This document shows, piece after piece, positions 27,355 through 36,470 of a stretch of 64,000 bases of DNA. This DNA is from Qipengyuania profundimaris (GTDB lineage: Bacteria > Pseudomonadota > Alphaproteobacteria > Sphingomonadales > Sphingomonadaceae), in contig NZ_JAVAIM010000001.1 of assembly GCF_030717945.1 (NCBI RefSeq), forward strand, positions 2,774,631 to 2,838,630. Direction: 5' to 3'. Each line of letters starts with the position of its first letter. The first letter of the stretch is position 1. The notes beneath the pieces are model-generated. The model was not told the origin of the DNA. It ran no database searches and saw only the letters and a list, made by a program, of their open reading frames with translations. Position numbers and translations under genes: made by a program.

Positions 27355-28308
27355 ATGCACCACGCCGACTCTAAACCGCTCGCCCATGATCACAACTTTC
27401 TGAGCGCTTCGCACGACGCGCATGAGCAGCGCACGCGCTATGTTGTCGCGTTGACCGCCGCGATGATGGTGATCGAAATTGTTGCGGGGCTGTGGACTGG
27501 ATCGATGGCGCTTCTCGCCGATGGTATCCACATGGCGACCCATGCAGGTGCCTTGGGCGTCGCGGCCTTCGCCTACTGGTTTGCCAAGCGCCATGCGAAC
27601 AACCCGCGTTTCACATTCGGTACCGGCAAGGTGGGCGACCTCGCCGGCTTCGCGAGCGCGCTTGTCCTCGCCATCTTCGCAATCGGGATCGCGGTTGAAT
27701 CGGCTCAAAGGTTCGTCAGTCCGCTCACGATTGCCTATACCGAGGCGATCTGGATCGCCGTGCTCGGCCTCGTGGTGAACCTCGCGAGTGCCTGGCTGCT
27801 TGGTGCCAATCATCACCATGGGCATGATCATGACCATCATCATCACCACGACCATGCGCATGCCGATAACAATCTGCGCTCCGCCTATTTCCACGTGCTT
27901 GCCGATGCCCTGACCTCGGTCCTGGCTATCGTGGCCCTTCTCGCCGGCATGTACCTCGGCTGGGCATGGATGGACGCGGCAATGGGGCTGGTGGGTGCAT
28001 TCGTGATCGGGCGCTGGTCATGGTCACTGCTGCGCGATACCGCTGCCGTGCTTGTCGACGCCGAAGCGGCCTCTGAACGGTACACAGAGGTGCGCGAGGC
28101 GCTCGAGGACCGGGACGCCGCGATCGGCGATCTGCACATCTGGCGGATCGGTCCCGGCAAGTATGCAGTCATCGCCTCGCTCATCGCCGATGATCCGCTC
28201 GCGCCCGACAATTATGCCAGCCGACTTTCAGAGCATGCAGAATATGTGCACGTCACGATCGAAGTTCATCGCTGCGAGCATCCGCATCCCGAGCTTCGCG
28301 CGGCCTGA
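27355..28308 (+). CDS. dmeF: DmeF-type CDF transporter (Co/Ni/Zn efflux)
   Basis: Cation diffusion facilitator of 317 residues with six predicted membrane helices. The N-terminus HDHNFLSASHDAHEQRT, the membrane motif ADGIHMATHAGAL and the 15-residue histidine-rich loop HHHGHDHDHHHHHDH between helices 4 and 5 are characteristic of DmeF. The TM5 site reads HVLADALTS. DmeF exports cobalt and nickel from the cytoplasm by proton exchange. No DmeR/RcnR gene is adjacent. The 270 bp upstream hold no gene, and I could not fix a promoter. Confidence 0.9.
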   Translation: MHHADSKPLAHDHNFLSASHDAHEQRTRYVVALTAAMMVIEIVAGLWTGSMALLADGIHMATHAGALGVAAFAYWFAKRHANNPRFTFGTGKVGDLAGFASALVLAIFAIGIAVESAQRFVSPLTIAYTEAIWIAVLGLVVNLASAWLLGANHHHGHDHDHHHHHDHAHADNNLRSAYFHVLADALTSVLAIVALLAGMYLGWAWMDAAMGLVGAFVIGRWSWSLLRDTAAVLVDAEAASERYTEVREALEDRDAAIGDLHIWRIGPGKYAVIASLIADDPLAPDNYASRLSEHAEYVHVTIEVHRCEHPHPELRAA

Positions 28309-28346
28309 TCGCGCCGTTCTAAAAGACCGAAACAGTATTCGAGGAC

Positions 28347-28361
28347 TGTTATACTATAACA
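28347..28361. promoter_or_regulatory. Perfect Zur-like box TGTTATACTATAACA ahead of the czc operon
   Basis: Perfect 15-bp palindrome TGTTATA-C-TATAACA, matching the core of the enterobacterial Zur consensus (TGTTATANTATAACA), 71 bp before the start of the first czc-operon gene. Zur normally shuts off zinc uptake, so such a box before an efflux operon is notable. Confidence 0.7.
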
Positions 28362-28431
28362 AAAGACTTATACTTCATCGTGTTACGGAACTTGCAATCT
28401 TGATGCGGTTTGCTAGGAGCCATTGGAATCC

Positions 28432-28806
28432 ATGACTACAAGCTATCGTCGCCTTGCCCTGCACCCTTTCGTCGTCCTGCTCATGCTGGTCGCGATGGTG
28501 TTCGTGACGGCGGCGGATGCTGCTGCTTGCGGTGCCGAAGTGGCGCCCGGAAGCACGCCCGTTCTGGCTTCGCTCGATAGCGCGTCTGCGTCATCCGCAG
28601 CCGCCGATGAAGTGCCGGGCGATCCGGATGCGCCGGCCGAGCAACACGGCGTGTGTGGACACGGCCATTGCCATCACGGGGCGAGCTTTGCCGGCACCGT
28701 GCAGAAGAATTCGGTCCCTCACTTGGTCGTGGTTCCCGATGCGCCTCCCGCCGAAGCGCTCGCTTCCGAAATTGCCGACCGACTGAAGCGCCCCCCTCGC
28801 GCCTGA
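28432..28806 (+). CDS. Secreted His/Cys-rich small protein, first gene of the czc operon
   Basis: A 124-residue protein with a signal peptide (hydrophobic stretch about 12-32, ending ADAAA). The mature part is acidic and alanine-rich around a metal-type cluster CGHGHCHHG near residue 78. It precedes czcC by 63 bp. Position, size and export are reminiscent of CzcI-type leader proteins of czcICBA operons, but sequence similarity to CzcI is not evident. ATG 28432 is preferred over the TTG 28423 of the longer frame. Confidence 0.75.
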   Translation: MTTSYRRLALHPFVVLLMLVAMVFVTAADAAACGAEVAPGSTPVLASLDSASASSAAADEVPGDPDAPAEQHGVCGHGHCHHGASFAGTVQKNSVPHLVVVPDAPPAEALASEIADRLKRPPRA

Positions 28807-28869
28807 CGACCGTCACCGCGCTGCATGCCGCAGCGCAGTTCGGATCGTCAGCAGAGGAATTTTCGAAAA

Positions 28870-30123
28870 ATGTCAGCCATTCATTGGCGAGGGGTCCTCC
28901 TTGGAGGGCTGTTCCTCGCCGCTCAAGCCACGACCGTGGCGGCGCAGGAGCGTGAGCTTCTGACGCTCGAAGCTGCGCTCGCTCGTGCGGGCATCGTCGA
29001 CAGCGCAGATGAGCCCCCAGAAAATCCGCGCCTGATCGGACCGCGGGCCGAAGCCGACGCGGCGCGGGCCCTGGTCGACCAGGCGCGGCTGCGGCCCAAC
29101 CCCGAAATTGCTTTCGAAGCCGAAAACATTGCCGGAAGCGGCGCATTTTCGGGATTGCAGGCCACCGAGTACACTTTGTCCCTGAGCCAGCGGCTCGAAT
29201 TGGGCGGCAAACGGGGAGCGCGCGTCCGCGCCGCCCAGGCGGAAGCGCGCGTCGCGGCCCTTTCAGGAGCGCTCTCGGTTGCTCAGCTAGGGCGATCGGT
29301 ACGCGAACGCTATGTCGAAGCCGTCTCCGCGGCAGCCCGATTGGAACTCGCGCGGGACATAGTCGAGCGCAATCGCGAGCTTGCCAGGATCGCAGGCGTA
29401 CTGGTCGATGTCGGACGGGAGCCTCCCCTGCGCTCGCTTCGTGCCGAAGCGGCACTTGCGGAGGCGCTCGCGGAGCTTGAAGCGGCCCTGGCCGCCGACC
29501 GTGCGGCGAGGACTGCGCTCGCCGCGCTTTGGGGCGAGGCAACACCTGCTACGGACGTGCCTTCGGTGTTCCCCGAGATCGAACCTCCGGCGACGCTGCT
29601 CGCCTCGCCTTCGGCCTTACGTCTTCAGGTCGCCCGTGCCGAACGCGAGGCTGCAGATGCCGCGATCGCCCGGGAACGCTCTTTAGGCATTCCGGATCCG
29701 GCGATATCCGCCGGTGTCCGACGGTTCGAGGAAAGCAGAGACCAGGCGTTCCTCGTAGGCGTTTCGATCCCGTTTCCGTTCAGTAATCGCAACCAGGGAA
29801 ACATCGCTGCTGCCGAGGCGCGGCTTCGCGCCGCGACGGCACGGGAGGCGATTGCCCGCACCGATTTCGAACTCGAGGTCACGCAGGCTCGCGGACAATT
29901 TCTGGCAGCCGAAGCGCGGGTCGAGACCCTCGCGGAGACGTCCTTGCCCCAAGCCGAGGAAGCCTTGCGCCTCGTTCGGATTGGCTACCGCAACGGCAGA
30001 TTTCCGCTGATCGAAGTTCTGGCTGCGGCCGAAGCGCGCGACACCATCCGTGAAGCATTGATTCAAGCCCAGGAAGATCGTGGCCGCCTGGCGGCGACGC
30101 TGATCTGGCTCGGCGCACAATGA
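28870..30123 (+). CDS. czcC: CzcC-type outer-membrane efflux protein
   Basis: TolC-family outer-membrane factor of 417 residues with a signal peptide (about 1-27) and two internal coiled-coil repeats rich in alanine, arginine and glutamate, including LSLSQRLELGGKRGAR and VGVSIPFPFSNRNQGN, typical of the CzcC/CusC branch. It makes the outer-membrane duct of a three-part heavy-metal RND pump with the next two genes. ATG 28870 has GAGGAA upstream. Confidence 0.9.
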   Translation: MSAIHWRGVLLGGLFLAAQATTVAAQERELLTLEAALARAGIVDSADEPPENPRLIGPRAEADAARALVDQARLRPNPEIAFEAENIAGSGAFSGLQATEYTLSLSQRLELGGKRGARVRAAQAEARVAALSGALSVAQLGRSVRERYVEAVSAAARLELARDIVERNRELARIAGVLVDVGREPPLRSLRAEAALAEALAELEAALAADRAARTALAALWGEATPATDVPSVFPEIEPPATLLASPSALRLQVARAEREAADAAIARERSLGIPDPAISAGVRRFEESRDQAFLVGVSIPFPFSNRNQGNIAAAEARLRAATAREAIARTDFELEVTQARGQFLAAEARVETLAETSLPQAEEALRLVRIGYRNGRFPLIEVLAAAEARDTIREALIQAQEDRGRLAATLIWLGAQ

Positions 30124-30134
30124 GGTATTTCCAA

Positions 30135-31283
30135 ATGAACCGTAGACGTCTGGCCGTTTTTATCGGCGTGATCGTTTCAATCGCCGCTGCAGTGTTTATG
30201 CTGTGGCCAAGTGGCAGTGCCGACCAGCACATTGAGGAAACGAGTGAGGAGGTCGAGCTTCCCGAAGGCCTTGTCCTGCTTGGCGCCGAACAAATTGAAG
30301 CGTCCCAGATAGTGGTCGAAACCGTCGGCCAGGGATCGGCGGTCGAGCTGGTCTTCCCGGCCACCGTCGCGGCAAGCCCGACGGCAAGTGCCCGCATCGA
30401 TGCCCGCGCGGCGGGCGTGGTCCGCAGTGTCGGCAAAACGCTGGGCGATTACGTGAGGCAGGGCGAGACGATTGCCCGCATCGAGAGCGCCGACGCGGCT
30501 GCTCTCGCAGCGCAGTTGAGCGCAGCGCGCGTGAGGGTCAACGAACTGTCCGCTGCCTACGATCGGGAGCGCCGCCTGTTCGAGGCCAATGTCACCGCAC
30601 GGCAGGATCTCGAGGCCGCGCGAGCAAATCTGCAGGTCGCCCAGTCGGAACTTGCGCGCGCCCAGGCGGCAGTCTCCGCGGCGGGCGTTAGCGGCGACGG
30701 GCGCTCCCTTGCGGTCACGAGCCCGCTCGCAGGCCGAGTGACCTCGGCGCCTATCGTTCTCGGCTCCTTCGTCGATGCCGGGGAAGAACTCTATCAGGTC
30801 GTGAATCCGAGCGGCATGCAGGTCGAGGTTGCCCTCCCGTCGGCTGAAGCAAGCCGCATCCAGCCTGGCGACGAGGCGACGCTGGAAATCGCGGACAACC
30901 GGGAAGTGGGTGCGCGCGTGCGGTCTGTCACTCCCTCGCTCGATCCCGAAAGCCGCAGCGCTACGGCGGTCCTGTCGCTGGCAAGACCGATCCCCGGTCT
31001 GCAACCCGGGGCCTTCCTGCAGGCACGTATCCGCCCCTCGGGTGAGGTCGATACAGGCCGCATGTCGGTGCCGGAAAGTGCCGTCCAGACAATCGATGGC
31101 GCAGAAGTGGTCTTCGTTCGCACGCGCCGCGGGTTTCAAGCCCGTCCGGTGGTCACCGGTGCGCGTTCGGGAGGACGCGTGGTCATCGAGTCCGGTCTCG
31201 AAGCGCAGTGGCGGATCGCCACCGCCAATGCCTTTTTGCTGAAGGCTGAACTCGAGAAGGAGGAGGCCGAGCATGGACACTGA
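30135..31283 (+). CDS. czcB: CzcB-type periplasmic adaptor (membrane fusion protein)
   Basis: Periplasmic adaptor of 382 residues with an N-terminal membrane anchor (RRLAVFIGVIVSIAAAVFML), split lipoyl halves, a helical hairpin (about 120-190), and beta-barrel and membrane-proximal domains. It links CzcC to the inner-membrane pump. I prefer ATG 30135, preceded by GAGG, over ATG 30120, which overlaps the czcC stop as ATGA; both are in frame. The gene overlaps czcA by 11 bases. Confidence 0.9.
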   Translation: MNRRRLAVFIGVIVSIAAAVFMLWPSGSADQHIEETSEEVELPEGLVLLGAEQIEASQIVVETVGQGSAVELVFPATVAASPTASARIDARAAGVVRSVGKTLGDYVRQGETIARIESADAAALAAQLSAARVRVNELSAAYDRERRLFEANVTARQDLEAARANLQVAQSELARAQAAVSAAGVSGDGRSLAVTSPLAGRVTSAPIVLGSFVDAGEELYQVVNPSGMQVEVALPSAEASRIQPGDEATLEIADNREVGARVRSVTPSLDPESRSATAVLSLARPIPGLQPGAFLQARIRPSGEVDTGRMSVPESAVQTIDGAEVVFVRTRRGFQARPVVTGARSGGRVVIESGLEAQWRIATANAFLLKAELEKEEAEHGH

Positions 31284-34200
31284 TCACATGCAGGACGCGG
31301 ATCGCTCCCACCGCCATGGCCTGATCGGCATGATCCTCGACGTCGCCGTGCGCTTTCGCTGGGCGATGGTCGTACTGACGCTCGGTGTGGCAATCTATGG
31401 CGTGGTGAATTTGCTGCGCCTGCCCATCGATGCCGTGCCCGATATCACCAATGTACAGGTGCAGATCAACACCGAGGCACCAGCCCTGTCGCCTTCGCAA
31501 GTCGAAACGCAGGTCACCTATCCCGTTGAAACCGGGCTTGCCGGTATCGAGGGTCTGGAGATGACCCGCTCAATATCGCGCAACGGGTTCAGCCAGGTGA
31601 CCGCGATTTTCGAGGAAGGGACCGACATCTATTTTGCGCGTCAGCAGGTCAACGAACGGCTGACGCCCATAAGTGCCTCCCTACCCGAGGGTGCCGAACC
31701 GGTGATGGGACCCATCTCGACCGGCTTGGGCGAAGTGCTCATGTATACCATCGAGTACGAGTTTCCTGACGGCAAGGAAGCACCGCTGGGCGGAGCGGTC
31801 GGTTGGCAGTCCGACGGGAGCTTTGTGACCGAACGTGGCGACCGGCTCGACAGCGATGTTGCCAAGGCTGCCTATCTGCGAACCATCCAGGACTGGGTGG
31901 TTGCCCCCCTCATGCGGTCGGTCGACGGTGTGGCGGGTGTCGACTCGATCGGCGGCTTCGAAAAGCAATACCTTGTCCAACCCGATCCCGCGCGATTGAC
32001 CGGGTACGGTTTATCGTTCGACGAAGTGATCGATGCGCTGGAAGCGGCCAATCTCGCCGAAGGGGCCAATTTCGTCGAGCGGGCAGGCGAAGCCCTCCTC
32101 GCCCGAGTTGATGCGCGCCTCGGCAGTGTCGAGGATATCGAGCAGGCGGTCGTTTCTACACGCGAAGGAGTCCCCATTCGCGTAGGAGACGTCGCCACGG
32201 TCAGCATCGGTGGCGACCTGCGAACGGGCGCGGCGTCGCTGAACGGCGATGAAGCGGTCGTGGGCACCGTGCTCATGCGCGCGGGCGAGAACAGCCGCAC
32301 CGTGTCGGCCCAGGCGGCCGAACGGCTCGAGGAAGTTCGCAGCTCCCTGCCGGAAGGAATTGTCGCGGAGATCGTCTACAACCGGTCTTCGCTGGTCGAT
32401 GCGACGATCGCGACCGTCGAGAAGAATCTCGTTGAAGGCGCGCTTCTGGTGATCGCGATCCTGTTCTTGCTGCTGGGCAACATCCGGGCAGCGATCATCG
32501 CGGCGCTGGTCATTCCCTTTTCCATGCTGATGGCATCGATCGGAATGAACCGGCTCGGCGTGTCGGGCAATCTCATGAGCCTGGGTGCGCTGGACTTCGG
32601 CCTGATCGTCGATGGTGCCGTCATCATCGTCGAGAACAGCGTCGCGAGGCTCGCGGCCCGGCAGGAACACGAAGGCCGGCTTCTCACACTGGGCGAAAGG
32701 TTGACGGAAACGCGGCTTGCCGCGCAGGAAATGATCAAGCCGACTGTGTACGGGCAGGCGATCATACTTCTCGTCTTCGCACCGCTTCTGACCTTTACCG
32801 GGGTCGAAGGCAAAACCTTCTCGCCCATGGCGATCACGGTCATGCTCGCGCTCGCCTCGGCGTTCGTGTTGTCGCTGACCTTCGTCCCGGCAATGATCGC
32901 CATCCTGCTCAACAAGAAGCTGACGGAAAAGGAGGTCAAGCCGATCCGGATCGCCAAGGAGCGATACGGACCGCTGGTCCGCAGGGCGATCACCCGCCCT
33001 TGGCCGGTCATCGGCATGGGCGTCGGCATCTTCGCCTTTGCGGCCTTCGTGTTCAGCTTCCTCGGGAGCGAGTTCACACCGCAATTGGACGAGCGCGACA
33101 TCGCCGTGCAATCGCTGCGTATTCCTTCGACATCGCTCGAACGTTCGCTCGCGATGCAAAGGCGGGTCGAGGACCGGCTCGAGCAGTTTGAGCAGGTCGA
33201 GCTCGTCTTTTCGCGGACGGGCACGGCGGAAGTGGCCAGTGACCCGATGCCGCCGAACGCTTCCGATGCGTACGTGATCCTCAAACCCCGTGAGGAATGG
33301 CCCGATCCCGACCTCGCCAAGGACGAGTTGGTCGCGCAAATGGAGAGCGCCCTCAGCAGTCTCGTCGGCAACCTTTACGAGTTCAGCCAACCGATCGAAT
33401 TGCGGTTCAACGAATTGATCGCAGGCGTTCGCGGAGATGTTGCCGTCAAGATCTACGGAGACGATCTCAGCGCCATGACCTCGGCGGCGAACGAGGTTGC
33501 GGGCGTGCTGCGCAATGTCGACGGCGCCGCGGACGTCAAGGTCCAGCAAGTGACCGGGTTCCCCACCCTCGATATTGCCTTCGATCGGCCAGCGATTGCC
33601 CGTTACGGGCTGAAGGTCGAAGACGTTGCGCAATCGGTGGCGATCGCACTGGGCGGTCGGCCTGCGGGCCTCGTTTTCGAAGGCGATCGCCGCTTCGATG
33701 TGGTTGTGCGGTTGTCGGACGCGACCCGCGACGATTTCGACCAGCTCGGTGCTTTGCCGGTGCTTCTCCCGAACGGGGCAACCATACCGCTACGCTCGGT
33801 TGCCGAGTTCCGTGTGGTGGATGGTCTCGCGGAGGTACGCCGGGAACAGGGACGCAGACTGGTCATCGTCTCCTCCAATGTGCGGGAGCGCGATCTCGGG
33901 TCTTTCGTCGAAGAGGCGCAGGAAAGGGTTGCGGCGCAGGTCGAACTGCCCGCTGCCGCGTTTATCGAGTGGGGCGGTCAATACCAGAACCTCCAGGCTG
34001 CCCAGGAAAGACTTCAGATCGTCATTCCCATCGCGTTCGCGGTCATTCTCCTGTTGCTCTACATGGCGGTCGGGGGCTGGGTGCCGGCATTCGCCGTGTT
34101 CAGCGCGATCCCGCTGGCCCTGGCAGGCGGAATATTCTCCTTGGCCCTGCGCGGGATGCCATTCTCGGTTTCTGCGGCGGTAGGCTTTATCGCCCTGTCG

Positions 34201-34584
34201 GGCGTAGCGACCTTGAACGGGCTCGTGATGGTGACTGCGATCCGTCAGCGGCTCGACAGGGGCATGGCGCTCGATGACGCCATCGTGGCCGGTGGCCTGG
34301 CGCGCCTGAGGCCGGTTCTCATGACCGCGCTCGTTGCATCGCTCGGCTTCGTGCCGATGGCGATTGCGACGGGGACCGGCGCGGAAGTGCAGCGTCCTTT
34401 GGCGACAGTGGTCATCGGAGGGTTGATCACCGCTACCGCTCTGACCCTCTTCGTCTTGCCCGCAATTTTGAAGCTGGTTTTCAGTACCAGAGAAGATGAC
34501 CGGACCTGGCGACAGCGCTGGTGGGACCGGCTGCGGCGCAACGTGACAAGCGATGAGCAGCGCGAGCTGAAGGACATCGCATGA
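31273..34584 (+). CDS. czcA: CzcA-type heavy-metal RND efflux pump
   Basis: Inner-membrane proton-driven pump of 1103 residues with 12 membrane helices and two large periplasmic loops. The heavy-metal signature DFGLIVDGAVIIVEN in TM4, near residue 441, contains the acidic proton-relay residues of the Zn/Co/Cd branch (CzcA type); the copper branch here (CusA at 48696) reads differently at the same place. The N-terminus PIDAVPDITNVQVQINT is also typical of HME-RND pumps. Expected to export Zn, Co or Cd from periplasm or cytoplasm through CzcB and CzcC. Confidence 0.93.
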   Translation: MDTDHMQDADRSHRHGLIGMILDVAVRFRWAMVVLTLGVAIYGVVNLLRLPIDAVPDITNVQVQINTEAPALSPSQVETQVTYPVETGLAGIEGLEMTRSISRNGFSQVTAIFEEGTDIYFARQQVNERLTPISASLPEGAEPVMGPISTGLGEVLMYTIEYEFPDGKEAPLGGAVGWQSDGSFVTERGDRLDSDVAKAAYLRTIQDWVVAPLMRSVDGVAGVDSIGGFEKQYLVQPDPARLTGYGLSFDEVIDALEAANLAEGANFVERAGEALLARVDARLGSVEDIEQAVVSTREGVPIRVGDVATVSIGGDLRTGAASLNGDEAVVGTVLMRAGENSRTVSAQAAERLEEVRSSLPEGIVAEIVYNRSSLVDATIATVEKNLVEGALLVIAILFLLLGNIRAAIIAALVIPFSMLMASIGMNRLGVSGNLMSLGALDFGLIVDGAVIIVENSVARLAARQEHEGRLLTLGERLTETRLAAQEMIKPTVYGQAIILLVFAPLLTFTGVEGKTFSPMAITVMLALASAFVLSLTFVPAMIAILLNKKLTEKEVKPIRIAKERYGPLVRRAITRPWPVIGMGVGIFAFAAFVFSFLGSEFTPQLDERDIAVQSLRIPSTSLERSLAMQRRVEDRLEQFEQVELVFSRTGTAEVASDPMPPNASDAYVILKPREEWPDPDLAKDELVAQMESALSSLVGNLYEFSQPIELRFNELIAGVRGDVAVKIYGDDLSAMTSAANEVAGVLRNVDGAADVKVQQVTGFPTLDIAFDRPAIARYGLKVEDVAQSVAIALGGRPAGLVFEGDRRFDVVVRLSDATRDDFDQLGALPVLLPNGATIPLRSVAEFRVVDGLAEVRREQGRRLVIVSSNVRERDLGSFVEEAQERVAAQVELPAAAFIEWGGQYQNLQAAQERLQIVIPIAFAVILLLLYMAVGGWVPAFAVFSAIPLALAGGIFSLALRGMPFSVSAAVGFIALSGVATLNGLVMVTAIRQRLDRGMALDDAIVAGGLARLRPVLMTALVASLGFVPMAIATGTGAEVQRPLATVVIGGLITATALTLFVLPAILKLVFSTREDDRTWRQRWWDRLRRNVTSDEQRELKDIA

Positions 34585-34606
34585 CCGATCGGGAAAGGAA
34601 AAAACG

Positions 34607-34978
34607 GTGCTGGCACTGAAGGAAGAGAACGGACTGCTCTGGATACGCGCCGGAGGCAGGCTGGGGGATGAAGCCTATGACCGCTTTATTCCCCAATTCG
34701 AACATATCGCAGAGCGCGAGGCCGGTACCGTCCCGATGGTGATCGAGCTCGCGCCTGACTTTTCGGGTTGGAACTTCGGAGGTCTCTGGCGCGATCTCAA
34801 GTTCGACATCCGGCATAAGGATTGTTTCGGCCGGATCGCCATGATCGGCGACAGCAAATGGGAAGAGCGGGGCTGGAAATTGTCATCCTCACTCTTCCGC
34901 GCCGAAATGAAGTTTTTCCGGCCATCACAGCGTAGTCATGCGGAAAGCTGGGTACAAACCGGGGAGGACGCAGCATGA
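34607..34978 (+). CDS. SpoIIAA-like (STAS/SEC14-type) protein
   Basis: A 123-residue cytosolic protein resembling the SpoIIAA-like domain: NGLLWIRAGGRLGDEAYDRFIPQFE at the start, then FGRIAMIGDSKWEERG and FFRPSQRSHAESWV near the end. Its function is unknown; such proteins often accompany transporters. It starts at GTG 34607 after GGGAAAGGA, 22 bp from czcA, and overlaps the CDF gene as ATGA, so it belongs to the czc transcript. Confidence 0.78.
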   Translation: MLALKEENGLLWIRAGGRLGDEAYDRFIPQFEHIAEREAGTVPMVIELAPDFSGWNFGGLWRDLKFDIRHKDCFGRIAMIGDSKWEERGWKLSSSLFRAEMKFFRPSQRSHAESWVQTGEDAA

Positions 34979-35604
34979 GTGGCGGACATGAGGTCGATGC
35001 CGGGTCGCCCGAAAAGCGCAAGACCCTGTGGGTTGTCCTGTGGCTTAACGTCGCCATCGCGATCGGCTTCTTCGCGGTCGGATATTTTGCCGATTCCAAC
35101 GCGCTGTTGGCAAACGGCCTCGATAATTCATCGGATGCAATCGTTTATGCGCTCAGCCTGCTTGCGCTAACCCGCTCGCGGACTTGGAAACGCGGGGCCG
35201 CGCGTTTCTCCGGCATCATGCTGCTGGTCTTCTCCGCTGGGGTCATTTTCGATGCTTACCGACGGTTCGTGGAAGGTTCCGATCCGGGCGGCATGCTGAT
35301 GATGGCGATGGCGTTCGTCGCGGGACTGGTGAATCTCTATTGCCTGCGCCTGTTGCAGAAGGTGGAGAACAAGGACGTCAATATGCGGGCGGCGACAACC
35401 TTCAGCTTCAACGACTTCATCTCCAATGGCGGGATCATCATCGCCGGCATCGTTGTGCTGATTACCGGTGCCAACTGGCCCGACCTAGTGGTCGGAATAG
35501 CGGTCGCCTGCATAGCGCTTTACGGCGGAGTGCAGATCCTGCGCGATACGCATATGGATGTGCACGACGAGGCGGGAACCGTCCACGGCGAGAAGAGGAA
35601 TTGA
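34975..35604 (+). CDS. Short CDF-like cation transporter
   Basis: A 209-residue membrane protein covering the six-helix core of a cation diffusion facilitator but without the C-terminal cytoplasmic ferredoxin-like domain. TM2 has a DxxxD site (NGLDNSSDAIVY); in TM5 the usual HxxxD is replaced by NDFISN. The paralogue at 41164 has the same organisation. The altered site suggests another metal or a subunit role. The stop overlaps the next gene (TTGA). Confidence 0.82.
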   Translation: MSGGHEVDAGSPEKRKTLWVVLWLNVAIAIGFFAVGYFADSNALLANGLDNSSDAIVYALSLLALTRSRTWKRGAARFSGIMLLVFSAGVIFDAYRRFVEGSDPGGMLMMAMAFVAGLVNLYCLRLLQKVENKDVNMRAATTFSFNDFISNGGIIIAGIVVLITGANWPDLVVGIAVACIALYGGVQILRDTHMDVHDEAGTVHGEKRN

Positions 35605-36470
35605 CGCTAATCGATACCTTGTTTGCCGCGCAGGACCTTTCGCGGGTCCTTGTCCTGGCGATGCTATCAGGCATCGGGGTCATGATTGGCGGCAAATTGG
35701 CAAAAGGCAGTTGGAGCTTCCTGCATCCGCTCCTGCCGGGCGGCGTTTCGGGTGCTTTTGCCGCCCTTGCCGTCTTGCTAACTCTTCCGCTGGGACAATC
35801 TCCTCTCACCCGCTGGACACTCACTGGTTTGATGCTGGCGGGCGGCCTGCTGCTTCTGATTTTCAACGAGCTTGGTCGATACGCAAAACTCAGACCGGAT
35901 GATGACGGACCTGAGCGATGCTCCGATAGGCCAACCCTGGTACGTCGCATCTCGGTGTCGATGGCGTCCGATATCCTGCCTTACAGCGTTATCTTGGGTG
36001 CTGCCGCTGCTGCATCCGCGACGACAGCAATGGCGGTGTCTGCAGCGCTTGTTTTTGCGAACCTGGAAATAGGACGCCAGGCGATCGATGAATACCGATC
36101 CGCCCAAGTGAGCAGGATGGACCAGCTTGCGCTACTTGTCCTCTTTTCCCTGTTTTTCATCGGGATCGCTCTCTTGACCTTTTGGGCGCTGCACGGATTC
36201 ACCGACAACGGGCGAGGTTGGCTAGCGGCTATTATCCCGGGCTTTCTTATAGTTGCATCGGCGCGCGCGCTGCTTCGCATGGGAACCGGATCGGTCGCCG
36301 CCAATCATATTACGCTCCTGGCATTCGTCGGAGGGTTCGCGCTGCTCGGCCTCGCGATCTCGGCGCTTGGAGAACTGTCGCGCGAACTCGATGTCTCGAA
36401 CAGCACGTTCCAGCATTCCCCCGCGCAGTCCGTTACGACGACCAAGAGAACAGAAAAAGGAGGCAGGTAG
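35601..36470 (+). CDS. ZIP-like integral membrane protein
   Basis: A 289-residue protein with about eight hydrophobic segments, starting LSGIGVMIGGKLAKGSW and with HPLLPGGVSGAFAAL and SMASDILPYSVILGAAAAAS later. The layout recalls the ZIP family, but the histidine-rich helix motif of ZIP zinc transporters is not evident, so I call it ZIP-like only. TTG 35601 has a GAGAAGAGG ribosome site and overlaps the CDF stop. It ends in an AAAGGAGG sequence that serves the next gene. Confidence 0.6.
   Translation: MTLIDTLFAAQDLSRVLVLAMLSGIGVMIGGKLAKGSWSFLHPLLPGGVSGAFAALAVLLTLPLGQSPLTRWTLTGLMLAGGLLLLIFNELGRYAKLRPDDDGPERCSDRPTLVRRISVSMASDILPYSVILGAAAAASATTAMAVSAALVFANLEIGRQAIDEYRSAQVSRMDQLALLVLFSLFFIGIALLTFWALHGFTDNGRGWLAAIIPGFLIVASARALLRMGTGSVAANHITLLAFVGGFALLGLAISALGELSRELDVSNSTFQHSPAQSVTTTKRTEKGGR

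Noticed and set aside
27815..27860. CAT/CAC-rich repeat that looks like a short tandem repeat
   Set aside because: It encodes the histidine-rich loop of DmeF and is not a separate repeat element.
32011..33633. Minus-strand frame of 540 codons
   Set aside because: Antisense shadow of czcA with no family motif.
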